Assembly (NCBI GenBank): GCA_017622555.1 | Contig: JAGAQV010000005.1 | Coordinates: 1-41,623, forward strand | Direction of reading: 5' to 3' | Length of the DNA: 41,623 bases | DNA from: Clostridia bacterium | Lineage (GTDB): Bacteria > Bacillota > Clostridia > Oscillospirales > Acutalibacteraceae | Shown: in pieces, positions 32,214 through 39,674 of the stretch | Numbering within the stretch: the stretch's first letter is position 1 | Layout of the letters: each line of letters begins with the position of its first letter | Translations under genes and position numbers: made by a program | Notes under the pieces: model-generated | The model's input: the letters and a program-made list of their open reading frames with translations, nothing else | What the model was told of the DNA's origin: nothing | The model's database searches: none

Positions 32214-32510
32214 TTAATCTTCGCAATAATCTATACAAGAACGTGATTCGGTAAAGGGGCGTACAAAATTGTCGGCCACAAAAACGTGCTTTTCGTGTGT
32301 AGCGTAATTATTAAGCGCCGCTTCATCGGTAAAAGCTGAATAAAGCATAACGTCCACATTTGAGGAATCAAGCTTTTCAATTTGCACTTTAATTTCTAAA
32401 AGACCGTCAATTTGACCGTAAAGACCTTCAAGCTTTTCCTTCATTTGATTTTTAATTTCATCGTTATTAAATTCGCTCTTTAATTTCCACAAAATAATAT
32501 GCTTTACCAT
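32214..32510 (-). CDS. Dabb-domain protein
   Basis: 98 residues, one stress-responsive alpha/beta-barrel (Dabb) domain: 'MVKHIILWKLKSEF' at the start, 'DVMLYSAFTDEAALNNYATH' and 'HVFVADNFVRPF'. Function of the family is poorly defined. ATG 32510 has AAAGGA upstream; the frame opens earlier without an RBS. First gene of the operon down to 28938. Confidence 0.88.
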   Translation of the reverse strand: MVKHIILWKLKSEFNNDEIKNQMKEKLEGLYGQIDGLLEIKVQIEKLDSSNVDVMLYSAFTDEAALNNYATHEKHVFVADNFVRPFTESRSCIDYCED

Positions 32511-32539
32511 AAAACCAATTCCTTTCACATAACAAAGTT

Positions 32540-32568
32540 ATCTTATCATATTTTGCCAATAAATTCAA
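32540..32568 (-). promoter_or_regulatory. Promoter of the Dabb-HAD-GNAT-exo-FAD operon
   Basis: Minus strand TTGAAT (32568-32563), 17 bases, TAAGAT (32545-32540), 30 bases before the ATG. Confidence 0.65.
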
Positions 32569-32590
32569 TAAAATGAGGGATAAAAACAAA

Positions 32591-32624
32591 AATAATACGG
32601 CAAGAAAACCCTTGCCGTATTATT
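32591..32624 (-). terminator. Terminator of the HAD-IIA gene
   Basis: Perfect 14-bp stem AATAATACGGCAAG / CTTGCCGTATTATT with a T-rich tail on the minus strand. It lies ~130 bases beyond the HAD-IIA stop (32753), so the transcript has a long 3' tail with repeats. Confidence 0.85.
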
Positions 32625-32639
32625 TCAATTAATATTCAA

Positions 32640-32735
32640 ATTATAGTTTATCGGGGACGCTAGCCCCTATGAATATACAATTAAATTGTTGTATAATTAC
32701 GAATTACGCATTACGAATTACGCATTTCGCCTCAG
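32640..32735. repeat. Short tandem and inverted repeats in an intergenic region
   Basis: The region holds the inverted GGGGACGCTAGCCCC (about 32652-32667), a TACAATT..AATTGTTGTA inverted repeat, and two tandem copies of ATTACGAATTACGC (about 32697-32724). No gene is present. Similar ATTACG repeats occur between genes of many Clostridia (general familiarity). Confidence 0.5.
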
Positions 32736-32752
32736 CGACAAACCCCAATTTA

Positions 32753-33553
32753 TCACTCTTTAATCATAGGTATCATAAGACCTGCGTTTTCTAAAACAAA
32801 ATCGGGCTTATCTTCTGATTTTTCAAGCACCTCATAAGTGGTTTCGCCACTCATAACCAAAACGGTTACAGTGCCTGCGTTTATACCGCTTTTAATATCG
32901 GTATAAATGCGGTCGCCAATAACGGCGGTTTGTTCCTTAGAATAACCCGTCATTGCCATTGCAAGTTGTGGCATTAAGGCTTCGGGCTTACCAATAAACA
33001 CGGGGCGCTTGCCTGTTGCGTTAAAAATCATATCACAAAAGCTGCCGCAGTCGGGCACGAAGCCAAATTCGGTGGGGCAAACATAGTCAATATTGGTTGC
33101 AATATAGGGCATATCGGGCTTTACTGTTAAAAGGTATGAAACGTCCCACAGCTTTTTAAAGGTGAGCTCGGTATCGTTACCCATAACAATGCAGTCTATT
33201 TCATCTATATTTTCGCTTACCTTAAAGCCCTCGCTTATAAATTCATCCTTAAGCGACTGGGTGCCGCAAACGTAAAGAGTAGCATTTTTATGATGATTTT
33301 TAAGGTAATAAGATGTTGCCTGAGATGAGGTTATAAAATCGTCCTTATCGGCTTTAATCCCCAACTTTTCAAGCTTTTCAATATAAGCGTCAACACTTTT
33401 TGAGGAATTATTTGTCATAAACAAATATCTTCCACCTGTTTCTTTAATTGTGTTTAAAAGCTCAATTGTAAAATCATAAAGAATATTACCAAGGTAAAGT
33501 GTACCATCCATATCAAATAAAAACAGCTTTACATTTTCAAGTGTCTTTTCCAT
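32753..33553 (-). CDS. HAD-IIA family phosphatase (NagD-like)
   Basis: 266 residues. Motif I 'FLFDMDGTLYLG' (14-25), motif II 'MTNNSSKSV' typical of NagD/AraL/PGP-type proteins, C2 cap, motif III/IV 'GKPEALMPQL' and 'AVIGDRIYTDI'. Family members dephosphorylate UMP, GMP or sugar phosphates; substrate here is open. It lies downstream of malic enzyme across a 112-base gap with a large hairpin. Confidence 0.9.
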   Translation of the reverse strand: MEKTLENVKLFLFDMDGTLYLGNILYDFTIELLNTIKETGGRYLFMTNNSSKSVDAYIEKLEKLGIKADKDDFITSSQATSYYLKNHHKNATLYVCGTQSLKDEFISEGFKVSENIDEIDCIVMGNDTELTFKKLWDVSYLLTVKPDMPYIATNIDYVCPTEFGFVPDCGSFCDMIFNATGKRPVFIGKPEALMPQLAMAMTGYSKEQTAVIGDRIYTDIKSGINAGTVTVLVMSGETTYEVLEKSEDKPDFVLENAGLMIPMIKE

Positions 33554-33583
33554 AATTTTATTCCTTTTTTACGATTTAAAGAG

Positions 33584-33662
33584 AAATTTTTCACAGCGTA
33601 GTTTTGCAATGAGCGGTGCTGTACAAAGGTACTGCCCCGAATAAAAAAGCTGTAAAAAATTT
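33584..33662. repeat. 79-bp element with 14-bp inverted ends
   Basis: AAATTTTTCACAGC (33584-33597) and GCTGTAAAAAATTT (33649-33662) match as inverted repeats at 13 of 14 positions. Nested inside is GGTGCTGTAC / GTACTGCCCC with loop AAAG. It starts four bases after the malic enzyme stop on the minus strand, so it could end or protect that mRNA; it could also be a tiny non-autonomous element. Confidence 0.5.
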
Positions 33663-33665
33663 AAC

Positions 33666-34838
33666 TTAAATTCTAGATACTCCTGTTTCTTTTGCAACCT
33701 TAGCCACGGCTTCGGCTACAACCTCAGCCACACGCTTATCAAGAGCGGACGCAATAATATTCTCTTCGGTAATTTCATCATCGGGGATGAGGGATGCTAA
33801 AGCATAAGAGGTGGCAACCTTCATTTCCTCATTAATGCAGGTTGCACGGCAGTCAAGCGCACCACGGAAAATACCTGGGAATGCAAGCACGTTGTTAATT
33901 TGGTTCGGAAAGTCGGAACGGCCTGTGCCTACAACCCTTGCGCCTGCTTTTTTTGCAATATCGGGCATAATTTCGGGTGTGGGGTTGGCCATTGGGAACA
34001 TAATAGCATCCTGTGCCATTGACTTCACCATTTCCTCATTAACAAGGTTGGGGGCAGAAACGCCGATAAATACGTCAGCACCTTTAAGAGCATCGGCAAG
34101 GGTTCCTTTTTTATGCTCAAGGTTAGTAACCTTAGAAATTTCTTCCTGAGCAACGTTATTGTTTTCATCACCCTCACAAATAATGCCAAAGCGGTCACAG
34201 AAGGTAAGGTTTTTAACACCCATATTCATAAGGTGCTTACCAATGGCAATACCTGCCGAGCCCGCACCGTTAATAACAACCTTTACTTCGCCAATTTCCT
34301 TTTTAACAAGCTTTAAGGCGTTGATTAAAGCGGCGGCAACAACAATTGCGGTTCCGTGCTGGTCGTCGTGAAAAATCGGAATATCGCAAATTTCCTTTAA
34401 CTTTCGTTCAATTTCGAAGCAACGAGGTGCAGAAATATCCTCAAGGTTAATGCCACCGAATGAGCCCGAAAGCAAATAAATTGTGCGAACTATTTCGTCA
34501 ACGTCCTTTGACTTGATGCAAAGAGGAAAGGCATCAACGTCCGCAAAGGCCTTAAAGAGTGCGCACTTTCCCTCCATAACAGGCATACCTGCTTCGGGAC
34601 CGATATCACCGAGACCCAAAATTGCAGTACCGTCAGTAACAACAGCAACCAAATTTGAACGTCGTGTAAGCTCGTAAGATTTGCTTATATCCTTATTAAT
34701 TTCAAGGCAAGGCTCGGCTACACCTGGGGTGTATGCTAAGGACAGGTCTTCCCTACTGTTTATGGGAGCACGGGAAATAACCTCAATTTTACCCCGCCAT
34801 TCGTAATGCTTTTTTAATGATTCTTGTCTGATATCCAT
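33666..34838 (-). CDS. NAD(P)-dependent malic enzyme
   Basis: Oxidatively decarboxylates malate to pyruvate. 390 residues, the short bacterial form without a phosphotransacetylase tail. 'SLAYTPGVAEPC', 'AILGLGDIGPEAGMPVMEGK', the acidic metal site 'IPIFHDDQHGTAIVV' and the NAD-binding 'VVINGAGSAGIAIG' are present. Start ATG 34838 with GGAGG seven bases upstream; it overlaps the stop of the dehydrogenase gene (34841), so the two are translationally coupled. Confidence 0.94.
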   Translation of the reverse strand: MDIRQESLKKHYEWRGKIEVISRAPINSREDLSLAYTPGVAEPCLEINKDISKSYELTRRSNLVAVVTDGTAILGLGDIGPEAGMPVMEGKCALFKAFADVDAFPLCIKSKDVDEIVRTIYLLSGSFGGINLEDISAPRCFEIERKLKEICDIPIFHDDQHGTAIVVAAALINALKLVKKEIGEVKVVINGAGSAGIAIGKHLMNMGVKNLTFCDRFGIICEGDENNNVAQEEISKVTNLEHKKGTLADALKGADVFIGVSAPNLVNEEMVKSMAQDAIMFPMANPTPEIMPDIAKKAGARVVGTGRSDFPNQINNVLAFPGIFRGALDCRATCINEEMKVATSYALASLIPDDEITEENIIASALDKRVAEVVAEAVAKVAKETGVSRI

Positions 34839-34840
34839 TA

Positions 34841-35953
34841 TTATGCCTCCCAAGGAAACTTGTACTGAGTGAGCCCCAATTCATCACGGATCTCTATAAT
34901 TTCCTTCTGAACAGATTCATTAATCGGAACACCGCTTTTGCGTGCAATACCGATTTCATATTCCTTTTCGCCTGCGGTATAAATGCGCTCGGCACCGGGT
35001 GCTTTCTTAGAAGCACGCATACTGCGGCAAATGTCACCTGCTTTATGACGGGCAACGTCTTCACCCATAAAGTGATTAGTATCAATTGCAATAAACCAGT
35101 GACCCAACTGATAAGGGCGGATATTTCCGTTTTCATCCTTACCGTCAAGCGCCTTACCGTAAGCGCCGTCCTGTAAAATGGATGAGAAAAATTCAACAGC
35201 CAAAGCAAAGCCGTAGCCTTTATAGCCTGCAAGGTCTTCACCTATACCGCCAAGGGTTGTAAGGGCAGCAGTGCCGCCGCGAATCTTTTTAAGGGCAACG
35301 CCTGCATCACCTTCAACAGCGTTACCGTCAAGGTCAATAATGGTGCCGGGGTGAACCTCTTCACCGATTCTTTCATAATATTCTACCTTGCCGTTTTGGG
35401 TAATAGAGGTAGCGCAGTCAAAGTTAAAGTCAAATGCTTCATCGGTAGGAACACCAATGGTAAAGGGGTTGGTACCGAACATACCTTCAACACCGTGGGT
35501 GGGCGCAACTGAGGGACGGGCGTTTGTACCTGTCATACCGATACAGCCTGCCTTTGTAGCCATAGTGGTGTAATAACCTGCAATACCGTAATGGCACGAA
35601 TTGCGAACAACAACCATACCCATACCGTACTTTTTAGCCTTTTCAATAGCCATACTCATAGCCTTGTGGCCGATAACCTGACCCATACCGTGATGACCGT
35701 CAATAACAGCGGTGGTTTCGGTTTCCTTAATAATTTCCATTTGGGTAACAGCCTGCTGAATACCTGCCTTAATTCTGTCAAGGTAAACAGGCTTAAAACG
35801 GTTTACACCGTGTGATTCAATACCACGCTTGTCAGATTCCAAAAGTACATCAGCACAGATTTCAGCATCTGCACGGGGAATTCCGTAACCCACGAAAGCG
35901 TCAATTACGAAATCGGTTATTGTTTTCCAGTCAACTATGTTTGTTTTTGCCAT
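34841..35953 (-). CDS. Malate/L-lactate dehydrogenase (Ldh2/YlbC family)
   Basis: NAD(P)-dependent 2-hydroxyacid dehydrogenase of the Ldh_2 family; substrates include malate, L-lactate and ureidoglycolate. 370 residues. Family motifs 'ADVLLESDKRGIESHGVNRF', 'VRNSCHYGIAGYYT' and 'GYKGYGFALAVEF' are intact. I use ATG 35953 (GGAGG eight bases upstream). Coupled to malic enzyme, it could feed malate or oxaloacetate to pyruvate. Upstream is a promoter and a leader terminator, next to a GlpP-like gene. Confidence 0.92.
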   Translation of the reverse strand: MAKTNIVDWKTITDFVIDAFVGYGIPRADAEICADVLLESDKRGIESHGVNRFKPVYLDRIKAGIQQAVTQMEIIKETETTAVIDGHHGMGQVIGHKAMSMAIEKAKKYGMGMVVVRNSCHYGIAGYYTTMATKAGCIGMTGTNARPSVAPTHGVEGMFGTNPFTIGVPTDEAFDFNFDCATSITQNGKVEYYERIGEEVHPGTIIDLDGNAVEGDAGVALKKIRGGTAALTTLGGIGEDLAGYKGYGFALAVEFFSSILQDGAYGKALDGKDENGNIRPYQLGHWFIAIDTNHFMGEDVARHKAGDICRSMRASKKAPGAERIYTAGEKEYEIGIARKSGVPINESVQKEIIEIRDELGLTQYKFPWEA

Positions 35954-35980
35954 TTTGCATTCCTCCGAAAAAATTTTTAA

Positions 35981-36021
35981 CAAAAAAAGAGTGCACTAAT
36001 CCCCAAGAATTAATGCACTCT
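35981..36021 (-). promoter_or_regulatory. Leader terminator (probable antitermination site) of the dehydrogenase/malic enzyme operon
   Basis: On the minus strand AGAGTGCATTAAT (36021-36009) pairs with ATTAGTGCACTCT (36000-35988), with one G-U pair, followed by seven T (35987-35981). It lies between the promoter and the RBS of the dehydrogenase gene, starting within ~10 bases of the predicted transcription start. Without readthrough the operon would be off; a GlpP-type protein is encoded directly upstream. Confidence 0.75.
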
Positions 36022-36035
36022 AAATCTCTAAAAGT

Positions 36036-36063
36036 ATTATAACATATTTTCGGGGTTTTGCAA
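36036..36063 (-). promoter_or_regulatory. Promoter of the dehydrogenase/malic enzyme operon
   Basis: Minus strand TTGCAA (36063-36058), 16 bases, TATAAT (36041-36036), with a TG one base before the -10 (extended -10). Confidence 0.75.
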
Positions 36064-36087
36064 TACTTTTTTATGTATTATTAAAAA

Positions 36088-36648
36088 TTAAATATACCAA
36101 AGCTCTTTTTTGCCTGTAGAAATTGCTAACGCACCGCTTGATAAAGCGGACGTAACCTCAGCCTTGGTTTCTAAAAGACCACCTGCAATTACAGGTATTT
36201 CGGAGCTTGCAAACTTTTTGATAACCTTTTCAATAACGCCGGGCATAATTTCAACAAAGTCGGGTCTGGTGCTGTTAATCATTTCGGTAATGCTTTCAAG
36301 GCCTTGGCTGTCAAGCGCAAAATAACGCTGAACGGTAAGCATACCAATTTCCTTAGCAGCTTTAATTAAAGGCGCGCGGGTGGAAATTATACCGTCAGCA
36401 CCGCATTTGGCCAAAAATTCAACACCGCATTTATCCTTGCCAATGCCCTTCATTAAATCAATATGCACCAAAACCGCCTTACCGTGCTCATGCGCAAGGG
36501 CGATTTTTTCATTAACTGTTATAACGTCACCCTCCAATAAGAAGATAATATCCACAGGAGCGTTCAAGGCATCACTAAACTGTTTTTCGTGCACAGCCGA
36601 AATTATTGGGCAGGCTTCAAGCCTTTCTATCGCCGATAATGAATCCAT
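36088..36648 (-). CDS. glpP: GlpP-like glycerol-3-phosphate-responsive antiterminator
   Basis: 186 residues. GlpP proteins bind glycerol-3-phosphate in a TIM-barrel fold and prevent termination in the leader of glycerol genes. Seen here: 'CPIISAVHEKQFSDAL', 'IIFLLEGDVITVNEKI', 'VLVHIDLMKGIGKDKCGVEF', 'DFVEIMPGVIEKVI', 'PVIAGGLLETKAEV', all family-typical. No glycerol kinase, GlpF or GlpD gene lies nearby; instead its stop is 25 bases from the promoter of a leader-attenuated malate/lactate dehydrogenase operon. It follows an SDR gene by 39 bases. Confidence 0.88.
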   Translation of the reverse strand: MDSLSAIERLEACPIISAVHEKQFSDALNAPVDIIFLLEGDVITVNEKIALAHEHGKAVLVHIDLMKGIGKDKCGVEFLAKCGADGIISTRAPLIKAAKEIGMLTVQRYFALDSQGLESITEMINSTRPDFVEIMPGVIEKVIKKFASSEIPVIAGGLLETKAEVTSALSSGALAISTGKKELWYI

Positions 36649-36687
36649 AATAATATCACATCCGTTGTAAGTTTAACATATATGCCG

Positions 36688-37581
36688 CTACCGTGTCAAG
36701 AAATCCAACACCTTACCATAGCATTCCTCGGCGGTTTTAAACACCAAATCGGCCTCGAACTTATCAAAGGTTTTTAGCTTCTTCTTATTTGGAAGACCCC
36801 ATACGTCAAAAAGCCTTGGGCCTATCCAAAAGCTATATTCCGTTTTTTCAAAAAGACCCCGTAAAATACAAAGCGCGGCCTTTTTCGGCCTCATAAAAAC
36901 AATTTTCATTGGGTGTTTAATTATTGCAAAAATCACCTTAGGGTAATGGGCGGTAATGTTTGTAAATGTAATGCCGGGGTGAACTACCGAAAGGCTGACA
37001 CCATTTTCATCTTCAAAAAGCTTATAAAACGACAGCATTAAATGGCGTTTAGCATTACCGTAAGCCTTACTTGCCGCTTTAACGGTGCGAAAATCAATAT
37101 TTTTGGGGTTGGTTTTAGAATAGTTGTGCGCAATACTGCCAACCGCTACCACCCTGCCGCTTTTTTGCTCTAGATACGGTAAAAGCGTTTTGGTAATATA
37201 GTAAGGCGATAAAAAGTTTATCATAAAAACGTTATCAAAACCACAGTCGGTAATATAACGGGGTATGCTGTAAGCGCCCGCATTATGTATTAAATAATCA
37301 GGGCAGTTTTTAATTAAAGCATCGGTCGCGGCTTTAACCGATTTTATATCGCTTAAATCACAAGGTATAAATTCAGTTTTAATATTTGGAAAATCGCTTT
37401 TCAAATCATTTATTTGTTCATAAGTTTTGGCTTTGCTTCTGTTTAGTAAAACAAGGTCTGCGCCAAGGGAAGCTAAATGGCGGCAAAGCCACACACCAAG
37501 CCCACCTGTACTGCCCGTTACCGCAACAGTTTTACCGCTTAAACTTTCGGCGTTTTTTAAAAACCATTTTTTATAATTCAC
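36688..37581 (-). CDS. Short-chain dehydrogenase/reductase
   Basis: 297 residues, Rossmann oxidoreductase. Cofactor loop 'AVTGSTGGLG', 'NRSKAK' after strand 2, 'LIHNAGAYS', catalytic Ser in 'AVGSIAH' and the Tyr/Lys pair in 'AYGNAKR'. Resembles retinol-dehydrogenase-like SDRs; substrate unknown. Start GTG 37581, three bases after the isochorismatase stop, with a weak GGTG RBS. Part of an operon with glpP-like gene. Confidence 0.88.
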   Translation of the reverse strand: MNYKKWFLKNAESLSGKTVAVTGSTGGLGVWLCRHLASLGADLVLLNRSKAKTYEQINDLKSDFPNIKTEFIPCDLSDIKSVKAATDALIKNCPDYLIHNAGAYSIPRYITDCGFDNVFMINFLSPYYITKTLLPYLEQKSGRVVAVGSIAHNYSKTNPKNIDFRTVKAASKAYGNAKRHLMLSFYKLFEDENGVSLSVVHPGITFTNITAHYPKVIFAIIKHPMKIVFMRPKKAALCILRGLFEKTEYSFWIGPRLFDVWGLPNKKKLKTFDKFEADLVFKTAEECYGKVLDFLTR

Positions 37582-37584
37582 GTT

Positions 37585-38109
37585 TTACACCACTTCAATT
37601 TGGCACATTTGCATTGTAGTTAATGCGGCGTTGTGACTGTCAACCGTTACACCCGCACAGCAAGCTTTATCCACAATAATATTTTTATCATAAAAATTCG
37701 CCTTTAAAATAAGAGCATTTGAAACCACGCAAATATCGGTGCAAAGGCCAATAAGGGTAATATCAAAATCCTCTTCCCCTGCCGATTTTTTAATAAGCTC
37801 GGGAAGCCTTGTTGAACCAAAGGTCAGTTTTTCAATTTCGGTATAGCTTTTGCCGTTAAGTGCCTTCTCAATTTCAGGGTTTAAACGCCAACCATCAGTG
37901 CCCTTAACACAATGTGTAACAGGAAGCTTTTTACCCTCGGCGGTGGTTAAATAATCTTCAAAATGGGTATCATAGGTAACAAAAATTTCACCATCAAAGC
38001 TTTTAATTTTCTCACAAGCAGGAACGATTATTTTCTCTGCCTCTTTAGTGCCTAAAGCACCGTCAACAAAATCGTTTTGAATATCAACAACAATCAAAAA
38101 ATGCTTCAT
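37585..38109 (-). CDS. Cysteine hydrolase of the isochorismatase/nicotinamidase family
   Basis: 174 residues. Catalytic Asp in 'VVDIQNDFVDGALG' and the nucleophile Cys in 'LIGLCTDICVVSNAL' fit the nicotinamidase branch (xTDxCV), with 'THCVKGTDGWRLNP' between them. It probably hydrolyses nicotinamide or another amide. AGGTGA precedes the ATG. First gene of the operon with SDR and glpP. Confidence 0.88.
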   Translation of the reverse strand: MKHFLIVVDIQNDFVDGALGTKEAEKIIVPACEKIKSFDGEIFVTYDTHFEDYLTTAEGKKLPVTHCVKGTDGWRLNPEIEKALNGKSYTEIEKLTFGSTRLPELIKKSAGEEDFDITLIGLCTDICVVSNALILKANFYDKNIIVDKACCAGVTVDSHNAALTTMQMCQIEVV

Positions 38110-38213
38110 TAAATATCACCTCATAAATTAATTCTAACACAAACTTCCGAACAGTTCAATATGTTATCTCCCTACTTTAAGGTTAAATTTATTGAAAATT
38201 ATTTACTCCCTTT

Positions 38214-38286
38214 CTGGTAACAAAAATATGCATTCAGGCACCGAAGGTGCACTTACCGTGCCGCAAGGCACACTTAGTTACACCAA
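38214..38286. repeat. Cluster of GC hairpins in an intergenic region
   Basis: Two small hairpins, GGCACC GAA GGTGC and GTGCC GCAA GGCAC, are flanked by TGGTAAC and GTTACACCA, making a cruciform-like unit. No gene lies between 38110 and 38356. Confidence 0.45.
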
Positions 38287-38288
38287 AC

Positions 38289-38319
38289 AAAAAAGACTTG
38301 CCGAAGCAAGTCTTTTTTT
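38289..38319. terminator. Bidirectional terminator
   Basis: AAAAAAGACTTGC / GCAAGTCTTTTTTT with loop CGAA. It lies ~40 bases beyond the end of the broken tetR gene. Confidence 0.88.
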
Positions 38320-38356
38320 GCTGCAACAAACCATTATGATGCCACTTTTTTAACAT

Positions 38357-38875
38357 TTATCTGCCTCTGTATTCCTGTTTTAAAACCTCTGCCATTTCTT
38401 CGGGAGATTCCTGACATCCGCCCGCAAGCCATAACTTTATAATAGCGTTTAGACCGTTTCTGAAAAATTCAATATGATATTTGATATTACTGTCAATATG
38501 TTCTTGTTCCGCTCGTCTTGTATCATATATCGAAATAAGGTGTTTGTCATCATAACACAGTTTGAAATATGTTTTATAGAAAATCTGATTTTCCTAGATA
38601 TGTTTAAACATCTTATGTGCACCACTACGCTCATTAAAATAATCGTAATCTGCGAACAGATTGCTGAACTCATTTTCCAGTTTTTCTCTCGTTTTATCGG
38701 CAAGATCGAATATATCAATATAGTTTGCATAGAACGTGCTACGATTTAATTCTGTCATTTTAATAATATCTGAAACGGTAATGTCCTTAATTTCACGGGT
38801 TTGCAGCAGTTCTATAAACGCCCGTTCGATTTTCTCTTGCGACTCTCTGCGCCGTTTGTTATTCTTTACATTCAT
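38357..38875 (-). pseudogene. TetR-family regulator split by one in-frame amber codon
   Basis: The frame encodes a typical TetR N-terminal HTH ('QEKIERAFIELLQTREIKDI', 'TVSDIIKMTELNRSTFYANY') and stops at TAG 38596-38594 after 93 residues. Reading on in the same frame gives ~78 more residues of a TetR_C domain ('FFRNGLNAIIKLWLAGGCQE', 'SPEEMAEVLKQEYRGR') up to TAA at 38357. A single CAG-, AAG- or similar-to-TAG change explains it. The 93-residue product would keep the DNA-binding part but lose most of the ligand/dimer domain. A palindromic operator-like site lies in the divergent intergenic region. Confidence 0.85.
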
Positions 38876-38935
38876 AACATTTCTCCATTATCCCAACATT
38901 TTTAACCAAACTGATGGTCGCTTTTTCTTTTATTC

Positions 38936-38958
38936 CAACAATTGTCGTTTAATTGTTG
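38936..38958. promoter_or_regulatory. Operator-like palindrome
   Basis: CAACAATT (38936-38943), 7-base spacer, AATTGTTG (38951-38958): a perfect 8-bp inverted repeat ending one base before the -35 of the divergent membrane-protein promoter and ~60 bases upstream of tetR. A TetR dimer would fit this spacing. Confidence 0.55.
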
Positions 38959-38959
38959 A

Positions 38960-38988
38960 TTGTTTTGCTTTAGCAAAAATATTATACT
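38960..38988 (+). promoter_or_regulatory. Promoter of the small membrane protein gene
   Basis: Plus strand TTGTTT (38960-38965), 17 bases, TATACT (38983-38988), directly next to the palindrome. Confidence 0.6.
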
Positions 38989-39038
38989 ATAAATGCAATA
39001 AAAACACAAGTGTTGGTTTAATGAAAGGAGATTTCAAA

Positions 39039-39407
39039 ATGAAAAAGAGTAGTTTTGTTGCATTAATATTAGGAACTGTAAGTGGAGTGCTTTTCGCGCT
39101 CGGAATGTGTATGGCACTTTTACCTGAATGGGATGCCTTCACAGAGGGTGTAATTTTCGGAGCTATCGGCATCGTGCTTAGCATTGTTACTGCACTTATT
39201 TGGTGCAAAATGGAGAACAAGAAACTGCCGAAAATGAATGGTAAAAATCTGTTCCGTATTATTTACGCCGTCATTGCCGCTTTGGTGCTTGGCGTAGGTA
39301 TGTGTATGTGCCTTGTATGGCAGCAAATCATTTGGGGCACACTCGTAGGACTTCTCGGTATCATTATGCTGATTGCCCTCATTCCGATGGTTAAAGGTAT
39401 CAAATGA
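39039..39407 (+). CDS. Small integral membrane protein next to tetR
   Basis: 122 residues with four hydrophobic helices (about 5-25, 35-55, 75-95, 97-117) and short charged loops ('CKMENKKLPKMNG'). I do not recognise a characterised family. AAAGGAG (39024-39030) sets the ATG at 39039. It is divergent from the broken tetR and overlaps the next truncated gene by ATGA, so it was part of a TetR-controlled operon; with TetR damaged it may be constitutive. Confidence 0.75.
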   Translation: MKKSSFVALILGTVSGVLFALGMCMALLPEWDAFTEGVIFGAIGIVLSIVTALIWCKMENKKLPKMNGKNLFRIIYAVIAALVLGVGMCMCLVWQQIIWGTLVGLLGIIMLIALIPMVKGIK

Positions 39408-39649
39408 AAGTATTAAATCTTGTAAGAAGTCCTTATACAAGCCTTGCGTTTAATGTTGCTTATGCGCTCGGCAACTGTATTATAGGTTTTCTTAGCCCTT
39501 CGTGGTGGTTTATTACGGTAATATTAAATCTTCCTTCCTTAACTTCGGGACGCGGCACACCAGATCCGCAGCTTGTCAAGCCGATCGAGAGCAGCAAAAA
39601 AGCAATTATTGCAACAAATATTTTTTTCATTTTTAAATCTCCGTTCTAA
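39404..39649 (+). pseudogene. Membrane protein gene truncated after ~39 residues
   Basis: The ATG overlaps the stop of the previous gene. The first ~39 residues ('MKVLNLVRSPYTSLAFNVAY', then two Trp in 'SPSWWFITV') look like the start of a membrane protein. After about 39520 the frame reads through DNA that codes for a lipoprotein start on the other strand, so the remaining residues are not native. The 3' part of the gene has been lost by recombination. Confidence 0.65.
39460..39630 (-). pseudogene. Lipoprotein gene truncated after ~39 residues, paralogue of the next gene
   Basis: From ATG 39630 (GGAG nine bases upstream) it encodes a signal peptide and lipobox 'LSIGLTSC', then 'VKEGRFNITV', closely similar to the lipoprotein at 39675-40193 ('LSTCLTSC', 'IKEGRFNFSV'). 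The homology ends near 39514, where the convergent membrane-protein gene ends; the frame then runs antisense through that gene to a TAA at 39460. Confidence 0.7.
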
Positions 39650-39674
39650 AATATTAAACAAAAGCCTATACTCA

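Noticed and set aside
32650-32730. CRISPR array
   Set aside because: The ATTACGAATTACGC units are adjacent without spacers, only two in number, and there are no cas genes.
35981-36021. T-box riboswitch upstream of the dehydrogenase gene
   Set aside because: The leader is only ~40 bases before the RBS region and lacks the T-box sequence and specifier stem.
38449-38730. Separate 93-residue minus-strand gene overlapping tetR
   Set aside because: The tetR frame itself continues past the TAG with clear TetR_C sequence; the other frame has no RBS and no family features.
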